Source of the DNA: CAYLPU01 sp964385635
GTDB taxonomy: Bacteria; Chloroflexota; Anaerolineae; B4-G1
Direction of reading: 5' to 3'
Length of the DNA stretch: 11,800 nt
Assembly (NCBI GenBank): GCA_964385635.1
Contig: CAYLPU010000133.1
Span: 1-11,800 of the forward strand
Part shown: piece after piece, positions 1 through 5,496 of the stretch
How the letters are laid out: each line of letters opens with the position of its first letter
How positions within the stretch are numbered: the stretch's first letter is position 1
Translations under genes and position numbers: made by a program
Notes under the pieces: model-generated
Told to the model about the DNA's origin: nothing
The model's input: the letters and a program-made list of their open reading frames with translations, nothing else
Databases searched by the model: none

Positions 1-20
1 CCCCCCCCTAATGCGCCCGC

Positions 21-49
21 TTGACCCGCGCGGTCCACTGTGCTATAAT
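21..49 (+). promoter_or_regulatory. Consensus sigma-70-type promoter
   Basis: TTGACC at 21-26 and a perfect TATAAT at 44-49 are separated by 17 bp, the optimal spacing. The expected start of transcription is near 56. It would drive the structured RNA at about 57-186 and, by readthrough, the protease gene at 386. This is read directly from the sequence; activity is inferred. Confidence 0.7.
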
Positions 50-56
50 AACCCCC

Positions 57-186
57 GACCCAAAAAGCCCCGTGGCTGCCCGAGAGCCCGAGACATAGCC
101 AGGGCAGCGGTGAGAACCGCCAAGACAGCATACATCCCGCCACAAGACCCGCTCACCGTCAGAGTGTGGGCGGGCTGTGCTTTTTA
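57..186 (+). ncRNA. Candidate structured small RNA or leader, copy A
   Basis: This stretch runs from the predicted start site to a T-run. It can fold into a small hairpin (AGCC 66-69 with GGCT 74-77), a stem of GCTGCCC with GGGCAGC nearby, a GCGGT/ACCGC hairpin, and a terminal terminator stem. It resembles the leader at 4844-4952 over most of its length: a near-common AAGCCyCGyGGCT hairpin, then CCCGrGAGCCC, and a shared CCACAnGnCCCGC block before the terminator. I do not recognise it as a named riboswitch or RNA family. It could be a stand-alone small RNA or an attenuating leader. The downstream genes of the two copies are unrelated, which favours a trans-acting or generic element. Confidence 0.5.
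127..185 (+). terminator. Rho-independent terminator of leader A
   Basis: CCCGCC at 136-141 pairs with GGCGGG at 169-174. Partial pairing extends on both sides (ACA/TGT inside, AGCA/TGCT region outside), followed by five Ts at 181-185. It lies upstream of the protease gene, so it would end leader A or attenuate the gene. Confidence 0.6.
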
Positions 187-202
187 GGTGAAATAAAAGC
201 CC

Positions 203-208
203 TATAAT
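203..208 (+). promoter_or_regulatory. Possible second -10 element upstream of the protease gene
   Basis: A perfect TATAAT lies just after terminator A, but no good -35 is visible at the proper distance (the region is the terminator T-run). If used, it would give a 5' leader of about 170 nt. That leader (about 215-385) contains a strong Shine-Dalgarno-like AAAGGAGGTG at 255-264 with no start codon at normal distance. I see no other feature there. Confidence 0.3.
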
Positions 209-385
209 GTGCTGGCGGTTCCCACCGAATCTGAGGATGTGTTCTGTTTTCGGGAAAGGAGGTGCAAATACACAGGAATACACCGCCAAGTGAATGTCGA
301 GCGGCGTGTAGGTGGTATTTGCTCTGACCACGGCGCGTCCCTGCGCCGGTATTCGCTAAATGCATCTATCCACAGGGAGGATAAA

Positions 386-3300
386 ATGTCTACCAAAAAG
401 ATAAGAACTGTGACTTTGTTTCTGTTCGTAGGGCTGACGTTCCTCTTGAGCCTGTCAGGGGTACGGCCAGCGATGGCCATCCCCACTTCTCCGGCCCAAA
501 GCATCACCCTCAACCCCGCCTCCGGCGCTCCAGGCAGTGAGGTTGTGGTCCAGGGAAGTGGCTTCTCTACAGGGGGGGGAGGAGAGATTGATATCTATTG
601 GGACTCCACATCATCGCCGCGCATAGGCTCTGGGCCAAGCGTGGGCCGGGATGGCACTTTTGCCACGACCGCTACCATCCCCCCCAACGCCACGGCAGGG
701 TCCCATACCATCATCGCCCGGGATAACTACACCTCTGACGAGGCCGAGGCCACCTTCACTGTGGTCGGGGATCCACTGGCGGCGGTTTACATCTACAACA
801 CCGACCAGGACAAGGCTGACGACTTCAAGGCCCTGCTGGAGGAGACCGGGATGATCTCCACCACCGTGAAGCAACTGAGCGACGTGGCCATGGCCGCCGT
901 CGACTTCTCGCTCTACGACCTGATCATCATCGGCCCCGACACCGGCAATTGGGAGAACAATGAGGCCGTAGCCAGGGTCAGAGATTCGGGCAAGCCCATC
1001 CTGGGTCTGGGCGAAGGAGGGTATGCTTTCTTCGGCAAACTGCAACTGCACATCGGCTATCCCCATGGAGCGCACTCCACAACAACAACTCAGGTCAGGC
1101 CCGTCGATCTCTCCCACACCATCTACCAGACCCCTTATGATGGCTTCCCCTCGCCGGTTACTGTTTACGGCTCAGGCACCGGGTCTGTCGAGATACACCT
1201 GCCCAGTCCGCCATCTGGTGTCCTTACGCTAGGTCGACATATAACAAGTGATGACCACTACTCTTTGGTCCAGCAGTCCGGTCGCTATTTCCTGTGGGGC
1301 TTCGACGGGGGGCCAAGGCTGGAGGAGATGACCACGAACGGCCAGCACCTTTTCGTCAACGTCGCCTGGCATCTGCTGCTCTTCAGGTCAGACGTGGACA
1401 CCTTGATCCTGACCGACTACCAGCGCATGAAGGATGTGGGGTACTTGTCTGCCAACGTGAACACGCTAGAAGGCAAAGTCAACACGCTGGTGGGAATGCC
1501 CAAGTCGCAGAGTAACATGACGGCGGTGGTCAAGCGCATGAACCTGGACACGCCAACGGCTGTGAAAACGGCCCGCACGACCTGGATTGGCAACGATGAC
1601 AGCGTGGCCAATACCAATGCTTACGTGACGGCAATAGACAACTACATCGAAAGCCTCAAGCAGGGCGTCTATCCCAACCTCCAATACGTCATCTTCGTGG
1701 GCGCGCACGAGGTTATCCCCATGAAGGCCAGACCTGCCGACGACATGGACAGCCCCTATAAGGAAAGCGAGTGGGCCAGCGGCCTGCCCCAGACCTCCGG
1801 CTACTTCTATAGCCTCTACCACGATACCAGCGGTGGGGCCACCCGCGGCCACTACCTGACCGATTCCATCTACGGTGACCTGTCCTACATCAACAACGGT
1901 TATGGGGACGACAATGAGCTGATACCCGAACTGGCCGTCGGCCGGCTGGTGGAGACCCCCAGCCAGATCAGCACGCTTCTGGATAACTACATGGCCAGCA
2001 ACGCCACTTTCTCGCGGAGCAACATGGCCTCCATTGCCTCCAATGACTATATGGACGGTGGTCAGGCGGCGGCCAACCATATGGGAGCCTCGGCCGACAC
2101 TGCCTTGATCCAGAGCACGTTCAACACCTCCCTGGTACCGCCCAAGATCAATGCCAACGACGATTTCGTCTATCTGGCCGGCCACGGTAACTACAACTAC
2201 ATCGCCCCAGGCTTCATGGCTGGCTCCCACGCAACCGAGGGCGACACGGAGGAACTGAACGCCAACCTGTCCGACGCGGTGATCGTCGCCTCCGGCTGCC
2301 ACAACGGGGTCAACTTTGGCAACAAGCGCTATCACGACTACGCTGCCAACACCACATACGGAGAGTTCCCGGAGCGGTTTGCCAACAAGGGGGTGGGCAT
2401 CTATCTGGGCAGCACCGGTTACACCTGGATCAGCGGCAGTGGATCCAGCACCAACACGGCCCATAACGGCTGGAGCGAGAAATTGGCCACCCACTTCATC
2501 AACCATCTCCTCAATGATGGCATGTGGACCACGGCCGGAAAGGCGTACAAGGCAGCCGTCAACGAGTACGTCAGCGACTATGGCGGCGTCGGCAACCCGC
2601 ACCGGCGGGTGTTGGCCATCGCCACCCTCTACGGCATCCCCAATTACCACCCGCCGCGCCTCATATTCGTCGCCCCCTGGCGGCCGATCAGTTACTTGCT
2701 GGTAAGGCAATGGCTGGTGTGGCCGCTTGCTTCGGACGTTCAAACCATGTCCGCTGTCGCGGAGACGGCCACTGTCGCGGAGACGACCACTGCCACGGAG
2801 ACGGTCACCCTGGAGATCACGGATTGGTATACTGATTCCAGCGGGCTGGTCAATATCCCGGGTGCTTCCTACACTGGTGATCAGAATGAGCCGATCTTGC
2901 CTGTGGTGCATGCCAGCCACGTGTTACCCGGCGATGCAAACGTCGTCACGGTCATCTGGAACCAGACCGAATCGGTGAGTACTACCATCTCCAACGACGT
3001 CCCCCTGGCTACCATAGCCGTCCTTACCACGACCATTACCGGTACTTACCCGTATACCGACACTTTCTATCCAACGACCCCCTACTACACCAGCACTGTC
3101 ACCACCCTGGGAGGTGGCGCCGTCGAGGTCGGGATGAACATTGTGCCAGTGCAGTATAAACAGTCCACGCACCAGACCCGTATCTGGACCACGATGATCT
3201 TCCAACTTGTGTATGAGATAGACCCGTATGCGCTGGGTATGGACAGCGATGGCGATGATCTGCCTGACTATTGGGAGTCGGGCTATGGATTGAGCCCCAA

Positions 3301-3535
3301 CGACGACAGCGGCGATCAGGGGGCTTCCGGCGACCCAGACGAGGACGGGTTGACCAATGAGCAGGAGCGCGGCCTGGGCACCGACCCGTTAGACCCAGAC
3401 ACCGATCACGATGGGAGCAACGATGGGCAGGAAGTCGCTGATGAGACCGACCCGCTCAACCCGGGCTCTCGGTTAATGCACATCTATCTGCCGCTCGCCA
3501 TGCGGAACTACACCGGTACGGCCTCAAGCCCGTAA
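386..3535 (+). CDS. Secreted C25 (gingipain-like) cysteine protease, multidomain
   Basis: The 1049-residue product starts at ATG 386, chosen for the AGGGAGG ribosome site at 374-380 and because a signal peptide begins there (basic MSTKK, hydrophobic stretch, AMA cleavage near residue 31). Upstream in-frame starts have no such support. Residues ~36-128 look like an Ig/IPT-type beta domain. Residues ~131-333 resemble a class I glutamine-amidotransferase or ThuA-like fold (VYIYNTDQ, LIIIGPDTGNW, GLGEGGYAFFG). Residues ~335-770 are the caspase-like peptidase core: AGHGN gives candidate catalytic His600 and ASGCHNG gives Cys638. A Thr/Glu-rich repeat linker and a beta-rich region follow, then thrombospondin-type-3-like Asp repeats (~953, 983, 1003) that probably bind calcium. 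The last residues (1032-1042) read HIYLPLAMRNY, a C-terminal motif I associate with secreted Chloroflexota proteins. Probably exported; substrate unknown. It stands alone with its own leader and is not part of the BREX operon. Confidence 0.8.
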   Translation: MSTKKIRTVTLFLFVGLTFLLSLSGVRPAMAIPTSPAQSITLNPASGAPGSEVVVQGSGFSTGGGGEIDIYWDSTSSPRIGSGPSVGRDGTFATTATIPPNATAGSHTIIARDNYTSDEAEATFTVVGDPLAAVYIYNTDQDKADDFKALLEETGMISTTVKQLSDVAMAAVDFSLYDLIIIGPDTGNWENNEAVARVRDSGKPILGLGEGGYAFFGKLQLHIGYPHGAHSTTTTQVRPVDLSHTIYQTPYDGFPSPVTVYGSGTGSVEIHLPSPPSGVLTLGRHITSDDHYSLVQQSGRYFLWGFDGGPRLEEMTTNGQHLFVNVAWHLLLFRSDVDTLILTDYQRMKDVGYLSANVNTLEGKVNTLVGMPKSQSNMTAVVKRMNLDTPTAVKTARTTWIGNDDSVANTNAYVTAIDNYIESLKQGVYPNLQYVIFVGAHEVIPMKARPADDMDSPYKESEWASGLPQTSGYFYSLYHDTSGGATRGHYLTDSIYGDLSYINNGYGDDNELIPELAVGRLVETPSQISTLLDNYMASNATFSRSNMASIASNDYMDGGQAAANHMGASADTALIQSTFNTSLVPPKINANDDFVYLAGHGNYNYIAPGFMAGSHATEGDTEELNANLSDAVIVASGCHNGVNFGNKRYHDYAANTTYGEFPERFANKGVGIYLGSTGYTWISGSGSSTNTAHNGWSEKLATHFINHLLNDGMWTTAGKAYKAAVNEYVSDYGGVGNPHRRVLAIATLYGIPNYHPPRLIFVAPWRPISYLLVRQWLVWPLASDVQTMSAVAETATVAETTTATETVTLEITDWYTDSSGLVNIPGASYTGDQNEPILPVVHASHVLPGDANVVTVIWNQTESVSTTISNDVPLATIAVLTTTITGTYPYTDTFYPTTPYYTSTVTTLGGGAVEVGMNIVPVQYKQSTHQTRIWTTMIFQLVYEIDPYALGMDSDGDDLPDYWESGYGLSPNDDSGDQGASGDPDEDGLTNEQERGLGTDPLDPDTDHDGSNDGQEVADETDPLNPGSRLMHIYLPLAMRNYTGTASSP
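2756..2809 (+). repeat. Three tandem 18-bp repeats in the protease linker
   Basis: Copies at 2756-2773, 2774-2791 and 2792-2809, the first two differing by one base. They encode a six-residue V-A-E-T-x-T type unit rich in Thr and Glu, typical of a flexible linker between the protease core and the C-terminal beta region. The unit is in frame, so copy number can change without breaking the gene. Confidence 0.7.
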
Positions 3536-3577
3536 ACCAACGGCCGCCATATTTCCGAACCACCAAGCCGCTGAACA

Positions 3578-3645
3578 CGCTGAGCCCACTGAACAGCGCT
3601 GAACATTCAGTGGGTTCAGCGTCTCAGTGATTCAGAGAGACACAT
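3578..3645. repeat. Palindromic intergenic repeat, copy 1 (upstream of degV)
   Basis: A 16-bp stem (3578-3593 with 3606-3621, one G-T wobble) closes a 12-nt loop. Bases 3585-3613 are identical over 29 bp to 4695-4723 after degV. CAGTGATTCA (3625-3634) and GACACAT (3639-3645) recur in the same order in the second copy. It lies 42 bp after the protease stop. It could act as a bidirectional transcription barrier, but no T-run follows. Confidence 0.75.
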
Positions 3646-3659
3646 CTTGCTCCATCCAG

Positions 3660-3755
3660 CCTTGTGTGGTATCCTCTCAATAAGTCGGGGAAGGTGGGGC
3701 AAATTGGCAATTTGCCCTACGTTGGCCCCAGAATATTGAGATGATACCTTGTGTG
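3660..3755. mobile_element. MITE-like element with 9-bp direct repeats
   Basis: The 9-mer CCTTGTGTG occurs at 3660-3668 and 3747-3755. Just inside it are terminal inverted repeats (3669-3682 with 3734-3747) matching at 13 of 14 positions. The interior, about 78 bp in total, carries a stem of GGGCAAATT (3697-3705) with AATTTGCCC (3709-3717) around a GGC loop, extendable to 12 bp with a wobble. It has no coding capacity. This is the layout of a small non-autonomous transposon with a target-site duplication. The parent element is unknown. It ends 24 bp before the degV start codon, so it probably supplies or disrupts degV upstream control. Confidence 0.6.
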
Positions 3756-3779
3756 ACATACTGATAAGGAGAACAGACA

Positions 3780-4682
3780 ATGCAAATCGTGACTGACAGC
3801 GGAGTGGACCTATTCCCGGAACAGATGGCCAACCTGGACATGGATATCCACATCGTTCCCCTCATCGTTACTCTCGACGGCGAATCCTACCACGAAGGCG
3901 TAGACATCCAACCGGACGAGTTCTACTCCTTGCTGGCGGCGACCGACAGTCTTCCCGTCACATCACAACCCTCGGCGGGAGACTTTGCCGCAACCTACCG
4001 GCGGCTGGCAGCCACCGATCCCGACATCCTGTCCATTCACATGTCCTCAGGCCTGAGCGGCACGGTCAACGCGGCCAAGGCCGGTGCGGAGATGGTGCCG
4101 GAGGCAAACGTCACCGTCGTTGACACCAAAACACTCTCGGCCGCACCAGGATGGCAGGTGGAGGCGGCTGCCCAGGCTCTTAAGGCTGGCTGGTCGAAGG
4201 AGCGAATTCTGGCACTGATGGAGCGTATCGGCGCCGCCACCGACAGCATCTACACTCTAAACGATCTCAAGTACCTGATTCACGGCGGGCGCATCAGCCA
4301 CATGAAAGGGCTGATCGCCTCAATGTTGAACATCAAGCCGCTGATCGGGGTGGAGAAAGAGGGCGGGACTTATGTGCAACTCGGCCAGGTGCGTACATTC
4401 AAGCGAGCTGTTAAGGGGCTGGTCGAACTTATGGCCAAGCAGCACGCGCCCGGCAGTGAACTGCGTGTGCAAGTGCTCTACTCGTACAACCCCGAGGGAG
4501 CGGCCATGTTGCGCGAGCAGGTGGACCAACGCTTCGATTGCACGTGGCTGCCGGTTGGCCCCATGTCCCTCGTGCTGGGCGCCCACACCGGCCCTAGCAT
4601 GGTGGGCGTTGCCTACGCGCCTCTGGCAACCTTTGCCGAGTGCCCTCGCGGCGCTGAAGCGCCTGCTGCAGACCCGCTGTGA
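3780..4682 (+). CDS. DegV family fatty-acid-binding protein
   Basis: The 300-residue product has normal length for DegV proteins, which bind a fatty acid between two domains. Some family members (FakB) present it to the kinase FakA for phospholipid synthesis. Visible family features are the N-terminal DSG at residues 6-8, the SSGLSGT loop at 89-95 that contacts the lipid head group, the VVDTKTLSAAPG stretch, the LNDLKYLIHGGRIS segment around 160-173, and a glycine-rich C-terminal region with LGAHTGPSMVGVAY. The start is set by AAGGAG at 3766-3771. No fakA-like gene is adjacent. The gene is bounded by two copies of the same palindromic repeat and appears monocistronic. The assignment to DegV is firm; the ligand and partner are not visible. 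Confidence 0.93.
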   Translation: MQIVTDSGVDLFPEQMANLDMDIHIVPLIVTLDGESYHEGVDIQPDEFYSLLAATDSLPVTSQPSAGDFAATYRRLAATDPDILSIHMSSGLSGTVNAAKAGAEMVPEANVTVVDTKTLSAAPGWQVEAAAQALKAGWSKERILALMERIGAATDSIYTLNDLKYLIHGGRISHMKGLIASMLNIKPLIGVEKEGGTYVQLGQVRTFKRAVKGLVELMAKQHAPGSELRVQVLYSYNPEGAAMLREQVDQRFDCTWLPVGPMSLVLGAHTGPSMVGVAYAPLATFAECPRGAEAPAADPL

Positions 4683-4694
4683 ACTCCAAATGAA

Positions 4695-4768
4695 CCCACT
4701 GAACAGCGCTGAACATTCAGTGGTCTCAACGGACTCAGCGGTTCAGTGATTCAACAAGAGGGACACAT
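4695..4768. repeat. Palindromic intergenic repeat, copy 2 (downstream of degV)
   Basis: It begins 12 bp after the degV stop. The first 29 bp (4695-4723) are identical to 3585-3613. The stem CCACTGAA (4696-4703) with TTCAGTGG (4716-4723) encloses the same 12-nt loop as copy 1. The second half shares CAGTGATTCA (4744-4753) and GACACAT (4762-4768) with copy 1, with diverged bases between. The two copies are in direct orientation around degV. Confidence 0.75.
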
Positions 4769-4788
4769 TCGCGCATCTGGCTACCCCT

Positions 4789-4823
4789 GGCCGGGCAACG
4801 AAAACGATTTGCGTTGCCCGGCC
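4789..4823. promoter_or_regulatory. 12-bp perfect palindrome overlapping the brxF promoter
   Basis: GGCCGGGCAACG at 4789-4800 and its exact reverse complement at 4812-4823 flank an 11-nt A/T-rich loop. The right arm covers the end of the -35 element and half of the spacer of the promoter at 4809-4837. It is therefore a good candidate operator for a dimeric repressor, or a hairpin ending degV transcription. No T-run follows, which makes a terminator less likely. Confidence 0.5.
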
Positions 4824-4837
4824 TGCTATGCTACAAT
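4809..4837 (+). promoter_or_regulatory. Promoter of leader B and the BREX operon
   Basis: TTGCGT at 4809-4814 and TACAAT at 4832-4837 have 17-bp spacing. Transcription should start near 4844, exactly where the structured leader begins. It is the only good promoter I see before brxF. Confidence 0.6.
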
Positions 4838-4843
4838 GTAAGA

Positions 4844-4952
4844 AGCCTCGCGGCTTCCCGGAGCCCAAAGCACGGCTAAGGCGGTGGGGTCGCCCCGGCA
4901 GGCGGAATTCTACCACAGGGCCCGCCCACCACCGAGGTGCGGCGGGCTTTTT
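4844..4952 (+). ncRNA. Candidate structured small RNA or leader, copy B
   Basis: This is a second promoter-RNA-terminator cassette similar to 57-186. It opens with the hairpin AAGCC (4843-4847) and GGCTT (4852-4856) around a TCGC loop, then CCCGGAGCCC, a G/C-rich middle, CCACAGGGCCCGCC and a terminator. The hairpin is kept while the loop differs from copy A (TCGC against CCGT). It lies 44 bp upstream of brxF. Either it is an independent small RNA, or it attenuates BREX expression. Not recognised as a known RNA family. Confidence 0.5.
4920..4952 (+). terminator. Rho-independent terminator between BREX promoter and brxF
   Basis: GCCCGCC at 4920-4926 pairs with GGCGGGC at 4941-4947. An inner CACC/GGTG stem with one bulged C and a five-base loop extends it, and TTTTT follows at 4948-4952. 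It sits between the only visible promoter and brxF, so it should limit operon transcription unless antiterminated or read through. Confidence 0.75.
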
Positions 4953-4995
4953 GTTCCGACGGCACCGCGCAAGTCAGCAAGTCAGAAGGAGCTGC

Positions 4996-5439
4996 ATGCA
5001 CAAAGCGGTTACTGACTTCCTGAGCACATCCCATGACTGCCTTCTCCTTGTACACCAGGAGGTTCGCAGGCTAGAACAAGCAGCCAGTGAACTGCTGTCG
5101 GTGTATGACTGGATCAATCTACGCTTGGGCCGAGAACTGAGCGCTGTGCTGCTCTCCGAGACACCCCGACGCCGGTCCCATGAAGCCCGCCGGTGGATGA
5201 AAGCCCGCCTTGGCGAGATGTCCCCTGGTCCCGTATTGTGTAGTGAGATAGACCTGCTCTTCGAGCCAACGCTCGAACTGGATCCCCTGAGCCTGATGCG
5301 TGACGTTAGCCGGGTGGCACGGATGGTGGTTGCCTGGCCCGGAAGCTATCTGGACGACGTATTGGCCTACGCCGTACCTGACCATAGCCACTACCGCACC
5401 TGGCGCAAGCCGGAAGTGCCTATTGTGGTGCTCGAATAG
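4996..5439 (+). CDS. brxF: BrxF-like protein of a BREX type 3 system
   Basis: The 147-residue product starts at ATG 4996 behind AGAAGGAG (4984-4991). An upstream in-frame start near 4828 would run through the terminator and is rejected. BrxF is the small P-loop protein that opens BREX type 3 operons and is thought to work with the BrxC ATPase. From memory of the family, the second half matches: EIDLLFEP at 84-91 (Walker-B-like), LDPLSLMRDVSR, VVAWPG at 111-116, YAVPDHSHYR at 125-134, and an acidic hydrophobic end. The first half keeps the hydrophobic strand LLLV at residues 16-19, but no GxxGxGK[ST] follows it, so nucleotide binding may be lost. The identification leans on this C-terminal pattern and on the BrxC-like gene 57 bp downstream. 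Confidence 0.65.
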   Translation: MHKAVTDFLSTSHDCLLLVHQEVRRLEQAASELLSVYDWINLRLGRELSAVLLSETPRRRSHEARRWMKARLGEMSPGPVLCSEIDLLFEPTLELDPLSLMRDVSRVARMVVAWPGSYLDDVLAYAVPDHSHYRTWRKPEVPIVVLE

Positions 5440-5441
5440 TG

Positions 5442-5475
5442 AGAAACCAGGCTTTTCGGAAAAAACCTGGTTTCT
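5442..5475. repeat. Palindrome between brxF and brxC
   Basis: AGAAACCAGG at 5442-5451 is the exact reverse complement of 5466-5475, with a partly paired TTTT/AAAA interior. It starts two bases after the brxF stop and ends before the AAAGGAG ribosome site of brxC at 5485-5491. It may be a dispersed repeat or an mRNA-stabilising hairpin. No T-run follows it, so it is not a convincing terminator. Confidence 0.65.
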
Positions 5476-5496
5476 GAGCGCGGGAAAGGAGACGCT

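Noticed and set aside
57..186. Known riboswitch (c-di-GMP, cobalamin, SAM, TPP, T-box) or 6S/SRP RNA
   Set aside because: I compared remembered core motifs for these classes and none was present in either copy.
209..385. N-terminal extension of the protease upstream of 386
   Set aside because: ATG 386 has a good ribosome site and begins a clean signal peptide; the extension would hide that signal.
1466..2920. Long open frame (484 codons) on the minus strand
   Set aside because: It lies fully antisense to the protease gene, has low-complexity Gly/Val-rich sequence and no ribosome site. It is a GC-rich shadow frame.
4828..4995. N-terminal extension of brxF
   Set aside because: It would translate the promoter -10 region and the terminator hairpin; ATG 4996 has AGAAGGAG upstream.
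5442..5475. Terminator between brxF and brxC
   Set aside because: The stem is strong but is followed by GAGCGCGGG, not a T-run.
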